Source: Sipunculus nudus
Taxonomy: Eukaryota; Annelida; Sipuncula; Golfingiida; Sipunculidae
Assembly (NCBI GenBank): GCA_026874595.1
Contig: CM049322.1
Location: 33,376,340 to 33,440,339 of the forward strand
DNA length: 64,000 nucleotides
Direction: 5' to 3'
Within the stretch, counting starts at the first letter, position 1, and each line of letters opens with the position of its first letter. Made by a program: the position numbers and the translations under genes. The notes beneath the pieces were generated by a model. The model was not told where the DNA came from, searched no databases, and saw only the letters and a list, made by a program, of their open reading frames with translations. Shown here piece by piece: positions 22,993-35,690 of the stretch.

Positions 22993-23414
22993 GTACAACA
23001 GATTTTTCAAATGGAAAATATTTCCCCTTGAGAGTTGAATAATTATGTAAAATGCAAGTCGCTACAGCTGTGGGACTGTGAGAATCGGTAAGGTGGCCGA
23101 GCTTTATATCTGTAGAACCAATGGGCAGAAACCATACTCGACAAGTAATAACACTAGAAGACATTTCTCTTATAATGTTAGAAGATATGACGGCAGAATG
23201 TATTTAAATATAATAATATGGGAAATGATAACCTGCAATGTTTCAGAGACAAAGTGTGACTTATACAGCATATTTAAATTATAAGATTAAGACGATATGC
23301 GCGCCTACATCTTAAGCAAAAATTCTGATATTTCCTAACATAAAAACGTACAAGATGATATTGTCGCGTGCTATGTAAGAATATAAGTAATTTGTGGCTG
23401 ATATGTTTTGACAG

Positions 23415-23588
23415 GTATAGTGCCACAGCGGATACCAAGCTTCCTGATCACGCTTGATACCTTCCTGCAATGTGGACTGACCATTGTCGGGAGCATGGTT
23501 GTCACAGAAAGACGAACAAATCAGCTTGACGCCGGGGATCATGTGGACCCTGCCACGGAAGCCGTAATGGCAGTGCTGTCAGTGTTAG
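23415..23588 (+). CDS. Duplicated AFPK exon 12': KR-ACP linker
   Basis: Identical in coding sequence to exon 12, with conserved splice sites. Confidence 0.8.
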
Positions 23589-23960
23589 GTAACGTTCATG
23601 ATTTTATCGTACTATGATGACATAGTATGACAGCCTCTGACAGTCACCTGACAGTCTGTAAGTGTCTAAATTTACTTTAATGATGTCCTGCCTTAATGTT
23701 TTGAAAATGATTTGCCTCATGATAAAACCAAGCTAGTTTCTATGCCTCATTTGTTTGGCCATCTGATGTGATGCGAGTAGTTTCTTATTGAATTATCGTC
23801 ATGAAATATTTCTATTTCCTCGGTTTACTTGATACATCGCATTATCAAATAACATACTTCGCTGATGAAATGAAGATGTTATGGTTGAACATTAGCTCAT
23901 CCTGTACATGTTAATTCCATTCTGTAATTACGAAGATTACGCCTTTATTATTGCTTTCAG

Positions 23961-24160
23961 GTATTGAGTCTGAGGCCGATGTGAAGCCAGAGCGCCCCTT
24001 AGCGGAATATGGTTTAGATTCCTTAATGACCACTGAGATCAGACAAGTACTTGGCCGTAAATATTCTATACAGCTCACTCCGGCGGAAGTGCAACGCCTG
24101 ACGACCGTGAAACTGAGGCAGATGATACAGAAGAAAGTTGAAAAGAACGACAGCGGCTGA
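23961..24160 (+). CDS. Duplicated AFPK exon 13': acyl carrier domain
   Basis: GLDSLM and the stop codon are retained. The only change seen is synonymous (GTA to GTG). Exons 10'-13' could act as an alternative 3' end if exon 9 is spliced over copy 1, or they may be untranscribed. Confidence 0.8.
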
Positions 24161-26972
24161 TAACCTGAAATAAGTGCAGGGTGCAAAGGACCTGCGAAAG
24201 GGCAACAAAAGAGGAGTACAGTAGTAGATGTGTCAGGGCTAAATAGACGCGCCAGCTGGTTCATTGAGAAGTTGGAGAAGTCAAAAATAGGCCAGAAAAT
24301 GTGCAGACTTCAGAGATTCCGATGCTTTCTTTCGTCTGTATGCCTGCATTTATTCTCGGCAAGTGACGCGATTTGCATAGTCACTACAAAACAACTTCTA
24401 GACATATTTTCATTTGAATGGATGTACAGGGTACTTATTACATTCCTCAGCAACTAACCAGTGACCTTTACAGCTAAAAGTTTTGAAAAAAAACTAAGTC
24501 TGTTCGTGAGTTGCACTACTTTCAGTTGTTCAGACATACCTACTGGCATATGGTAACGAGATGAGACATCACTTTGAGACATTCCAGCTATATGGAAATT
24601 TAAAGAGTTTTTTTTTCTTTGTTCGTCTTTGCGTCATTTAAACGTGTATTTTACTTCTAAATGGGTTCTTTTTAAGCAAACGTCAAACAAATGATTCATG
24701 AAATAATTGTATTACATAGTAGTTTTACAACAATATTTTGTAATTTAGAAAATCAAGATTTTAAGATATTTGCATTTGGTTTTACTTGGGCACATACAAA
24801 TAATTAGAGCACACCATTTATAAAGAAAATATTTATTCTAATACAAAATCCAGGGTATTGATTTTGTATTCGGATACCAAGAAATAAGAGTTGAGGTCAT
24901 GACACGTATGTGCTTCTGTATTAATCTCGACGAAGATTCGTAGATAATGATAATAAAAAAATAAAGGGAAGCTTTGATTTTTATAACCCTGATCACATAT
25001 TTGGTGAGCTACATGTTGTATTAATTACTTCTATGGTGACGATGATAAATGAAGCAAGCAAATTTCATAAAGTTAGTCTTAATATGTTAAGAAGTTTAAT
25101 GAACATAGACATAGGGCATTAAAGCATCTTGGATCGGGATAGTGTACCCAGAGGTAACCATGCATGCTCATGTAGCTTAGTCATGATTTTATTGACCAGG
25201 GCATTTGTCTAATATTGCCAACATTTACATTGAAAGTTAGTTACATTTCTTAGAACAGATTTAGTATCCAGTTATTTTAGTAAATATGAACTGGTAATGT
25301 TATTTGAATATGCGATCATGATAAACTCAGGAGGTGCTAACAGAGTTACCAGGAAAATTTAATGGAATGATTACGCACATAATTTGCTGTTTTAACACTA
25401 AATCGTTAGTAAAAATATGTTAAAAGGATAAGGATTCATAGAAATTATGTATAAATATATCAAGAGGAAATCGGCCATTGTTTCGTTTACTTATGCTTTG
25501 AGAAGCCAGTTTTACAGGTGCCATGAGGAAATGACACTGCATATGTTTTTATGAGTTAACAAAAAACTTGCTCTGTGAAGTATTTTAATCGATTTTTTTT
25601 GCCGCTAGGTATCCCCTTTTAGCCAAAATATAGTTTATCTAATGAATAAGGTAGAAAAGTAGATGATCGCGTATATTGATTTAATTGTCATTATATATAT
25701 TATAGAATTTAGGCAACATTTTTTAAATAAATATTAACCAATCAGATTATGGCAGAACCCTTTTTAAAAACCTATTCTGTTTTATTAACACGTTTTTAAA
25801 AATTATCTGTACATTATATCAATAAAGAATGGTATGTCACACAGTGGTTTTACAAGAATCGTGCTTATATCAACATTCATATAATTTCTTCGGGAATTGG
25901 ACAAGAGGAATTCACGTGCGGGTAAAGTTTCATCAGATTTAGCAAACTAACATTTGGGACTCAATCAATGGAAAATCGCTGAATTTTAAGTGAAGCCAAA
26001 TTCATTTCATTATAAGTCTTCATTTAAATATGTAACATTTCTGTTTACTTGCAGCAAGCAAGAAGAAAAAACTGATTACGCAAAATATTGGCGTTGTCTG
26101 TCCAAATATTGGTTAAGTTGGCAAATACTTCCACTCATTGCCCCAGTATGAACCTCGGATATTTGAAGGACTCATATGTGATATTCGCTACATGATACTC
26201 TCTTAATGTCTCGTATTTCATTAAAAAGGACATACTAGCCTTAGCTGGGTTTAACTATTAGCGTTTACGAATGGAATGCGTAAACGTAAACGTATTTTCA
26301 AGTACCGATAGACGTAACTGAACACTAGTTTTTATCACTAAAGTCCCTATGTTGAATTCCTGATATTTGCATATTAAGGCGTCACACTGCTCTTTTAGGA
26401 CCTGACGATACCCGCATTTGTATATCAGGCAATCAAGCCTCATGTAAATTGCAACGTTGCTATGATAACGTCAACAGGCGTCCCGTGGACACTAGACAGC
26501 AAGACACGCTTCGTAGCGTTCGCACTGAAATTATGTATTCAGATAGGCTATTCATTGAAGTTCTTGTCCCATGATCTATTTCTGCTGTGGGACCATTAGG
26601 GTCCATAGGCCAAATATAAGTGTATTGTATAGGTCCAGTTAAATTCCTTATTCCGAAATGACAAAACACAGCAATTTCATGTGAACCAGCGTATTGGTTA
26701 CCTAAGCTACTGACAAGCTGCCAACACGTGATCTTTGCAGCAAGTGGGTACATGTATTACTTTTTACTGCGCTTGTCGGGTGTACTGATTATCTCACGCT
26801 GACTGGCTGAGCCAGAGTTTGTTAGGCCTAGATTTTGTTTAAACAAGCCCACAAGAGCGATGACCTGATAGACGATAATAGTTTTATTACGTAAACATCG
26901 ATGTGAGCGTTTTCTGTATTTATGAGAATATTCTATGTTAGTATTCTCACGCAGAAGCCCCACTTACAAAAT
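24161..26972 (+). other. AFPK 3' flank, copy 2, no gene seen
   Basis: Near-identical repeat of 15568-18379, AT-rich and without a recognisable coding segment. Confidence 0.6.
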
Positions 26973-27176
26973 TTTCCCTGAGTAGGCCTATCGTCGCCCA
27001 CTTCCGCCTCATTTTCGGTATCTAGGTCATGCCTCGTTTCGGTAGAGACACTTATTCTTCTGGCGTTTCTGCTAGACGGACGTGTCGATGGGCTCCTCCC
27101 GTCCGTCCGCTGTTGGTTTTCACATGTTCGTTGCTTCACTTACTGTAAGTACACTTTTAATTTTCCCTTGATCACC

Positions 27177-27539
27177 ATGAAAGTCTCTCGGACTTGTTCG
27201 TCTTGTGCGGCGTCTCTCCCTTCCTGGGATACACACCCCTCTTGTCTCGGCTGTCGCTCCAGTGAGGGCACGTGCCTTGGTGAGGCGGACCCGTGTTTTT
27301 ATTGTCATACATGGCCGCCCTCTCATGGGCTCGGCTTCATGCATGGTCGACTACCCCTGATCCTCTTATGCCCTCTCCTGCGCAGTCTTCAACTCCGGGG
27401 GGGGGGGGGGGGGGTCCTTCCCTCTGAGTCTGGTCAAGTGGCTTTAAGCTCCCCCATTGCAGATCCCCTTCTCGTTCCTGGCCCTGTCCCTCCCTCCCAA
27501 GGGCTGTGTCGCCTAGACCCCTGTTTGGGCTCCGGCTAG
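27177..27539 (+). pseudogene. DIRS-like 5' ORF with Cys-rich N-terminus (copy 2)
   Basis: Copy of the 18584 ORF. The G run is 18 bases here against 12 in copy 1, and the following C run is 11 against 15. These changes explain the 2-bp shift in offset. Confidence 0.45.
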
Positions 27540-28000
27540 GACGCTAGCCCCCCCCCCCTTCCAGGAAGCGTCCGGCCCCTGCCCCGTCCGGGCCCCCCGA
27601 GAAGGCTCTTGCCGTTTCCCTCATTCATCGTCTCGTCAGTTTTTTTTATTCCTTACGGGCGGATTTCGACCTTGAGTCTGAATCCGCGCCCCAAGCCGCG
27701 GCTCCGGGGCAGGTTTCTTCTGCCGATCCTCCTGTGTTATCTCTGCTGCGTCCCGTTCGGATGGAGATCGCTCGTTCCCCACATGCTCCGGCGCAGGTAG
27801 GTGCTCCCCCTCTGCTTGATCCCCCCTTCCCAGCCGTCTGTCCCTTCGCCCCCTCATGGACCGCGTTCTTGACCGTCCTTCCGGTGGTTCGGTTCCCCTC
27901 CCGTCCGCGTCCCCGCCCGCCCTGCGGTTCCCGTCTGTGTCCAGGCCGCTCCTAAGCCATTGTCCGCTCTTGATTACCCGTCCGTCCGTCCGTTCTCCGC

Positions 28001-29032
28001 TTGTGTTTACAGATCAGGCTCCTCCGGCCGGCACGGATCAGTGGACTTCTCTCAACACACAGACAGGCGTGGCGCACTATGAAATCTGACCTCCTTGTTC
28101 AGGTGGCCCGCGCCATGCAGGCGTCTCGACCGGACGGGCGGACCTTCCAGCGCCTCCGGCCGCCGCCCACCTCTGCCGCATCGGCCGGGTTCTACCTGAA
28201 CCCGTCCACGCTCTCAGCTCCGACTTGCGGGCCTCAGGTATGCATGGAATTCACCGATGAGACGGCTCGGCTCCTTGACAATCATCATGCCGCCATCACC
28301 GGCGCTATATTCTCGTCTTCTGGGTCGACGGTGTCGCCTGGCGCGAGGCCCCCTTGGCAGATCGGTACTATATGGTCACCTAAGGCGAATCGGGCGACCT
28401 GCCTTGACAGGCTCGTCCCGTCTCCCGCCTTCCCCGCTGTACCATCGGATCAAACCTTCTCTGACGGTAAGTTACTTTATTCACCGGCGGCGCATGTATC
28501 CGATTCTCAGCTGTCGGATATGGAGTCTCTCGCCCGCCAGGCCGCCGGCGTTGTCAACGACCTACAGGCCGTCACAAGCCTATTGTCTATTTTTTCGGAT
28601 CCTGCCATATTAGATAAAATATGGCAGGCTTCCGCTCACGCATGTGCTGATTTACACTTGACATTGCGGCTGGTGGAGGATTGTATCCATCTCCGCCGCG
28701 TCGGGTGTCTCCGAACCCTTCGATCCGTCCAGCCCGCGCTGTCGCCCGCGGAACTCTCGGATCTGTACACTCAGCCATTCACCGGATCTCTACTCTTCGG
28801 GGGTCATCTGTCTCGAGTGTATGAGGCTGCCCTGGATCGTTGGGATCGTCAGGCCCGCCTCCGGTCATCGCCACCCCCGGCCTCGCAGGTGTCTCGCCCT
28901 TACCGGTCCCGTACTGCTCCAGTCCGGGCTCCCGCCGCTAGCCGCTCGGTGGCTCCCGCTCGGACGTCCGGGTCTCGCCAGCCCTCCTCCTTTCGTGGTA
29001 AATCCTCTCGGAGGGGGCGCGGCCGTAAGTGA
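28001..29032 (+). CDS. DIRS-like gag protein (copy 2)
   Basis: A 343-residue frame identical in length to the copy at 19406-20437, with the same basic C-terminus and the same four-base overlap with the RT frame. Confidence 0.6.
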   Translation: MCLQIRLLRPARISGLLSTHRQAWRTMKSDLLVQVARAMQASRPDGRTFQRLRPPPTSAASAGFYLNPSTLSAPTCGPQVCMEFTDETARLLDNHHAAITGAIFSSSGSTVSPGARPPWQIGTIWSPKANRATCLDRLVPSPAFPAVPSDQTFSDGKLLYSPAAHVSDSQLSDMESLARQAAGVVNDLQAVTSLLSIFSDPAILDKIWQASAHACADLHLTLRLVEDCIHLRRVGCLRTLRSVQPALSPAELSDLYTQPFTGSLLFGGHLSRVYEAALDRWDRQARLRSSPPPASQVSRPYRSRTAPVRAPAASRSVAPARTSGSRQPSSFRGKSSRRGRGRK

Positions 29033-30772
29033 CTCTCCTGTCCGGTCGGCGGCCGCCTTCAGGCCTGTTATCCCGCCTGGAGGCGTATCACGTCGCATCG
29101 CCTAGTGTTAAGTACCATTCGTTTCGGTTTCCGAATTTCGTTTTTAAGTCCTCCGCCCCGCACGGCGTTTCCGTTCGTTACACCCCCGCCCAAGGATCCG
29201 GGCAAGCGTCTCGCACTCGATGCTATTCAGTCACTTCTCCTGAAGGCGCCATTATCCCAGTCAGTCCAGATACTCCCGGTTTTTATTCCCGCATCTTCCT
29301 TGTACCCAAGCCACACGGGAAGTGGCGACCGATTATCGATCTGAAACACCTCAATGCTTACATTCGACCGCCCCGGTTTCGGATGTTCAATATTCCCGCT
29401 GTGCTCCGCACCATTCGCCCCGGCGACTGGGCGTTCAAGATCGATTTGACGGACGCGTATTTCCATGTGCATATCCACCCTGTGTCTCAGCCGTTCCTTC
29501 GGTTCGTCTACGGCGCTCGCGTGTTTCAATTCCGAGCCCTCCCGTTCTGGATCAATATAGCGCCCTGGATCTTTACGGTCCTGGTTCATACTGTGACAAC
29601 TTACCTACGGTGCGTCGGGGTATCCGTGCCCCCGTACTTGGACGACTGGCTCGTTCACGCTCCTTCTTGCGATCTGCTTCTCCACCACACCGTGCCCTCG
29701 TGCTTTCCCACCTTCGCGATCCGGAATTTCTGGTCAATGTCCCGAAATCGCATCTGGTCCCTACCCAGACCGTTCAGATTCTGGGAGTGGTTCTCGATTT
29801 TCAGGCCGGTCGTGCCTCTCTTTCGCTCGACTTCGCGGTCAGTCTGCGCCGGCGGATCCGCTCCCTTCCGACGGCTCGTCGTGTCAGCTCCCATCTCCTT
29901 AACTGGGCCGCCACTTTCGTCCTTATGGGCCGTCTGTTCCTCCGCCCGATACAGTCTCTCCTTCGCTCCACGCGTCTCCTTGTTACGGCGTCTCAGAGTA
30001 CGGCGATTCTCCCTGCCCTCCAAGTCTGGCGGGCCCTCCGCCCGTGGCTCTGGCTGTCTTTTCCCCTTTCGCGGTATTCCGTTCGCACAGACCGTTGCCT
30101 TCACGATCTTTACAGACGCGTCTCAGATGGGCTGGGGTGCCCACCTGGCCGATCTTCGGATTTCCGGCCTCTGGTCTCCTCGGGAGCGTCTGCTCTATAT
30201 CAGTGTTCTGGAGCTCCGGGCAGTCTGTCGTGCGCTCGAACGCTCCGAGCTTGCTCGCCAGTCATGTCCTGGTCATGACGGACAACACAACGGTTCTTGC
30301 ATATATCAAAAGGCAGGGCGGCACTCGGTCACCCTCGCTGCTGCGGGAAACTTATCGCCTGTTCGATCTGTGTATCCCTCTAGGTATCACGCTTCAGGCT
30401 CGTCATGTCCGCGGCGCCGTGAACGTCCTTGCCGACGCCCTCTCCCGGGATCACATCGGCACCCTTACAGCCGTTTCTCTCCCTGCGCCGGTTCTCCGGG
30501 GGATCTTCGGCGTTTCTTGGATTCCGGATTTTGACCTGTTCGATTTCCCGAACCCTCCGCCCCTCGTTCCGTCCGGTCCACGGCTACGTCGCCCTCGCGT
30601 CCTTCTCCCGGACACGCCCCCGTCCGCCTGGACCGGCCGGTTCTTGTACGGGTTCCCTGCCCCCACCCTGATCCCGCGGTTACTCCTACGTCTCTCGGCG
30701 GCGCCTCTCACGGACCTCCTCCTGATCCACCCGTTTCATCCGGTGGCTCCGTGGTTTCCTCGGTGCCGTTAG
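29029..30772 (+). pseudogene. DIRS-like RT-RNase H with frameshifts (copy 2)
   Basis: RT motifs are as in copy 1 up to YLDDW. The protein then changes frame near 29690 (continuing as LVNVPKSHLVPTQTVQILG), changes back for the RNase H motif FTDASQMGWGAHL near 30110, and changes again for VLVMTDNTTVLAYIKRQGG and HVRGAVNVLADALSR. A DIRS-typical tail ending LLIHPFHPVAPWFP closes the readable part. At least three frame changes mean no functional enzyme. Confidence 0.8.
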
Positions 30773-30869
30773 TTTTTCGTCTGTCCGCCCCTTCTCCTGC
30801 CGCTGTCGGTCGATCTTCCACTCCGTCCTCGCGCTGTTCGGTCGTACCCTCTGAGCGCTTTCTTACTCT

Positions 30870-33310
30870 TTAAACACCAAAATTGGCTTCACCACTTTCA
30901 GAAAATGCAAACAACTTCAAGTTCGCAAAGTTTCTGAAACAAGTCAGAGAACATGTCTCTGAATTAAGTGCTATAACGTCGCTTTGAAGGCGGAATCCAT
31001 AGGAAGGTATCTGCAAGCAATCAATCATTCAGATTCTGAGAATCTTCCAAAAAAGAAGGATGACTTAGCAAGAGTCACACTTTGTCAATATGATAGTCTT
31101 CCCAAGGACAAGTGCCTAATACGAGAATGTGAAGGTTGTTCCACAGCTGCACTGACAACAAGCTTCAGAGAGGTCTGCAATAAACACACAGATAGTACTG
31201 TAAAATGGTCCAAGTGGGAGTACATTTCTATGGAGAAGGATGGTCAGAAGAAAAGGGTTGTTTCTTGTATACCACGAGAGACTAACTTCACAGATCTGCT
31301 CACAGATCTGGAGACAGACATGGAAACCTATCCTTCACATATTTTTCGTGCCAAATGGCAGCATAATCAAATGCAGCAGTGTCCGGCATCCCTTAAACCA
31401 AAAGAATCCATGATGGTAACGGATTATGCAGAGAACTACAGCTGTCGGTACAGGGATGAAATAGCAACTGCCCTCTTTGACCAGGTGCAAGTCACCATAC
31501 ATCCTATGATGATATATTATTTTGCTCAACTAGAAGAGAACACCTCCCCAGTTTTGCATAAACATGGGCTTATTGTCATATCAGATGATAACAAGCATGA
31601 TGCTTTTGGTGTGAAACTGTTTGAAGAAGCAGCATTTAAGCTTTTCAAACAAAGGGCGAGCTGTAAGATTGAAACTGTCCATCAGTGGACTGATGCTTGT
31701 GCAGCCCAATATAAGTCTAAAACGGCTTTTGCGATTCTTAGCCACAGGGGACAAAACCCAAATGAACCCATGGTGATCAGGAATTTTTTCGAAACCTCAC
31801 ATGGGAAAAATGTCTGTGACGGTCTTGGTGCAATAGTAAAATATTCTGCCCACCAAGCTGTTTTGTCTGGAAAGCAAATCATTGCCGGAGCAAAATATCT
31901 GCTTGATCACTGTATTTGTTCACTAAAGCGTGATGCCACAATCATAAACAACAATGAAGTCAGCTTGAGAGATTTCAGGTGTGAGCAAACCTGAAGTACA
32001 GCGTGACGCTACAGAGTACATTGTCCAGACGCTGAAGGGAACTAGGAAAATCCATTCAGTAAGAGGAACACGACACATATACAAACTTCAAGTTCAGGAA
32101 CTCTCTTGCTACTGTGAAGGTTGCAAAAATGGCATAAAAGAATGTGTCAACAAGGCTTATGTAACCCCAAAGGATGCTCGCACTCTGGTTCCAATCAGCC
32201 TGCCTACCAATTCTATAATTGCTGATGCTGCATGTATCCTTGTGTATTAACTACAATGACTTTCATTGATTTATATACACGTGTCCATTTGACTCTACTT
32301 GACAACTTATGAAATATATATTGTAGTCTTCGGAAGCAAATCAAATTGCATTTTCGACTATTTAACCTATTTGCATATTTCCCTAACAGTTTTCTAGCTA
32401 ATGGCCTTGTGAATCATGTGGGTACTCTCCATGATGCACTTAAATCATCAGTGAATGAGTCCAGGTTGGAATTTCATGTTGTGAACTAACATGTTTACTA
32501 ATATTTGTTCATTTTTCTGTTATATTTTACCAAGGTGTTGAAGTTCTGTTTTGCTTACAAGAATTTATCAACTCCTGTTGAGGTGAGTTTTACCTGTTTT
32601 TTTTTAAATTATAATTGAAAAATTTGGAGTTCTCTAAAACATTTATTTTATTTTGATATTCATAGTATGAGCTATTGAAATGTCAGTTTAGGGTATATTT
32701 TTAATCATTTTTTTTTTGTTTTTAAGACTGAATGATGTACCTTTTATTGACTGAATGAATTAGAAATACAATTTACACTGACAAATAATTCAATTTCACA
32801 ATTTTTAAAAAAATTCAGCACTGAACCATGAAAGGAGACTTTGTGGCTGTTAAGCTTGCCAGTGCCAAGATTAAGAAGACTCGCTGCTCAGCAGTTAACA
32901 TTTATATGGCAGAGGTAAATGCATGTTGTATTAGATTTTAAAGCATAACAATTGAATGGTTGCCATGTTACTGTTTAGACAGCCACTATTATATACCCAA
33001 GTTTAGCACCTGAAACATACTTCTCAAAGAAAAAATTTGTATATTTATTTCAACATTTAAAACATTTTTATTAAGTCAACCCGCTCTGTACTATCCTTGG
33101 GAAATGATGTAAAGGTAAACCAAACACTGTGCAAGATATTACTTGTATTTGTTAATGTCAGACTTGTCCAAACAAATCTGAACCAAGAAATACTATGATA
33201 TCATTTTCTTTTACAAAACAAAGGTACTGGACATTGATGATGAAGAACTTCTTCCCAAGTTCATGAAAAAATCTCCAGGTGGAAATTACATTATAGATTA
33301 CAGACATTGA
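30870..33310 (+). pseudogene. Transposon-associated, possibly DDE-like protein family, broken copy
   Basis: Reading starts inside the family at KIGFTTF (about 30882) and meets one stop at 30960. It is then open from 30963 to 31994, shifts frame by one near 31975, and continues to about 32250. Three spaced acidic sites, DYAENY (31422), TDACAAQYKSK (31692) and HGKNVCDG (31818), resemble the DDE triad of RNase H-fold transposases. Later pieces separated by AT-rich gaps with splice signals (about 32835-32914 and 33234-33310) read GDFVAVKLA and VLDIDDEELLPKF and end in TGA. I know the family only as multicopy and uncharacterised in corals, hydra and molluscs; the DDE assignment is inference. Confidence 0.55.
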
Positions 33311-34540
33311 TACCATGCATTTTTAATATTAAAAGTTTTACAAATTGTTATGAAGGTTAGGATTTAATAAAGTTTTTTAAGGGAAAGACTACTTGAAAGG
33401 ATATACACAGACTGAATTTAAATGAAGTACATTTATCAATCCAGATCAAAACATATGATGCGTAGTGTCCGTAGACAATAAGGAGATAAGGTTAATGATG
33501 TCAAATTGTTATATCATACTACAGAAACAGGATTGGAATTATGACTTACAATAGGTACCAAGAATAAGAAAATTAAATTGACATAATTAAGTGCATATGA
33601 TGCTTCATCTAAGTGTTAAGGTTTCCTATTTGATACATCTTACAGATAGCATTAAGGATAATATGGGAGCCTGCTACACTAGCTGATATAGATTTTTAAT
33701 AGTTTGATCATTATGGTTGATGAATTATTTCTGAAGTCTTAACTGTGAATACCTTTACATTTATTATTGTATAACAGCGACTCTTAATGTGTTGGATACT
33801 TTTATTATGATGTAATCATAGGATATACCTATACTGTGCCTTGTGTAGTGTCCCTAGACAAAAAATGATGCCAATTTAATTTCCATCAAATTCTTTTTCC
33901 CTGATAATTTAATTTCCTAAGGCTAATGTGAGGTTTTATATGCTTGACTATTTACAGAATTGCAGTAGTTCAAACTCGCAAGCAAATAGAGTGAGTTCAA
34001 TGTAAAGGGTTCATAAGTAAATTTACAAAAAAAAAATAATTTCTATCTTTATCATATATTTGCAGGCTTAGGGGGAATTTGTGATAATACTAGTTCCATA
34101 AATGACTTGTTTATGTTGGTTATGAAAGTGAACAGAATTACAGCACATATCATTCACACAATTAAAGTGTTTTTCAGATACCCATTTGGAGTTTTTTATT
34201 TTTTCTCATAAAAATGTAGAGTCTGTAGACAAAACTTTACTACCCATATTCATTATCTACTTTAATCAAAACCGTTTAAGTCTGTGCTCTGAATTTTTTT
34301 CCTGATTCCCCCAGAGGATGGTTTGTTTAAGCAACAGAGACTCTTACATGTGCAATCATTTTGAAAATTTCACTAAACTACAACATAAAATGTACACCTG
34401 ATTGTGAACTAGGCGTGTACATATCAAAGAAATGTACAATGCAGGTGTCACAAAAATATATGATATCCTAAAAAATAAAAACATACTTTTAAATACTTTT
34501 ATATTTCATGCAGAGCTCATTAGTTGATATAAATTAAAAA
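33311..34540. other. No gene recognised
   Basis: AT-rich sequence with dense stops on both strands and no long frame. I see no domain, RNA or clear repeat. Confidence 0.5.
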
Positions 34541-35690
34541 TAGGGCAAATGCAGTATATGAGTTTAATTGATGCTATTCCAGCAAGTTAGAAAAAAATAA
34601 TAAAAGCATGCTCAGATAGTGATATACACATTAACAATCCATGTTAACCGAATATAGAAATTATAATGTATACTAATATCTCACAAAAAGTTTACAAATA
34701 TTTAATAATGAACGTCTGCACAGAACCCTCCAAAGTAATTGATAAATGGAACAGAGACATGCAATGCAATTGCAAAGACTCGATATATGAAGCCTTTAAC
34801 AATATAAAAAGCAGAACAATATCAGAAATATTAAGAATATTTCAGTTTAAACTAATTCATAGAACCATAGCTCTAAACCCTCTGTTATTTACTATAGGGA
34901 AAGCAACCAGTGAACTTTGTTCACTTTGTAAAAAAGAGAAAGAAACTATTATGCATCTATTTTATAGCTGTAACGAAACACAAATCATTTTACTCAAATG
35001 AAAAACTGGCTGATTAGCCAAAAGATACTTCTCACAGAAAACTGCTTTAGCAAAACAACTATTATCTTCAACAACACATATGATTCTCTGTTAGATATAC
35101 TTATATTACTAGCTAAAATATATATATATATGTATGTAAATGCAAAAATATTATGCCAAACTTTATCAGTTATATAATATATATGGAACAGATATACACC
35201 ATTGAAAGAAACATTGCCCACAGAAATGGAACTTTATCTGTACATTATAAGAAGTGGAGCTCACTTGTGTCTTAAAAATAATAATGTTTATACAATTTGA
35301 CATTGAGATATATCTATGGTTAAAATATAAATTTTGTGTTTCTAGATACAGATATTGTTGTTGCTGAATATGCAAAGACTTTTGATCTTTTTTCTGTGTA
35401 CTTAAGTATGCATTTGTCATTATAGTGTCAATATTTGATTTATACTCCCTGAAGAATATAAGAATATAAGCTAAAATTACCAGTTAACAAACTATCACAT
35501 GCCATAATCAATCCTCTACATAAAATTGTCTCTGAACTGTAGAAGTATAGCCATACTGAATCTATCTCTGTGCATTGTCATTGTATCTGTTTTGTGTAGT
35601 GTATTAGAATGTGTACATATTGTTTTACATGTTCATTATTTGTACTGTCCATATGTTGTTCCATGTGATGTAATCAATAAAAAAAAACTT
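34540..35690 (+). mobile_element. LINE 3' end (L1/Tx1-like), truncated
   Basis: The frame 34666-35001 ends with the C-terminal zinc-knuckle pattern CSLCKKEKETIMHLFYSC, preceded by FQFKLIHRTIALN. The segment YMSLIDAIPAS lies just upstream and ILLAKIYIY downstream, all typical of the C-terminus of L1/Tx1-type ORF2. A 3' UTR ends with caataaaaaaaaa near 35670-35686. Only the 3' end was inserted or survives, as is usual for LINEs. Confidence 0.7.

Larger units (their letters stand above)
21109..29703 (+). repeat. 8.6-kb tandem duplication, right unit
   Basis: This direct copy of 12516-21108 begins with the exon-9 tail ttttccacctagctgcc and its splice donor. About ten mismatches fall in the first 500 bp, but only about a dozen in the following 8 kb by eye. 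At the joint, retroelement ctttcccacct and exon attttccacct share a 9-of-10 match. Confidence 0.95.
26973..30865 (+). mobile_element. DIRS-like retroelement, copy 2, longest copy
   Basis: Holds the leader, gag-like ORFs, RT, RNase H and the region after RNase H. The frame is broken several times, so the element is dead. No tyrosine recombinase or inverted terminal repeat was found. The sequence breaks near 30865 into another transposon-related gene, so the 3' end is lost. Confidence 0.8.

Noticed and set aside
12516-29703. Reading the two KR-ACP blocks as one longer synthase with two modules
   Set aside because: The first block ends in a stop codon, the second lacks a KR N-terminus, and a retroelement separates them.
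29655-30104. 149-codon minus-strand frame opposite the DIRS-like RT
   Set aside because: Arg/Glu-rich low-complexity shadow of a GC-rich coding strand, with no domain of its own.
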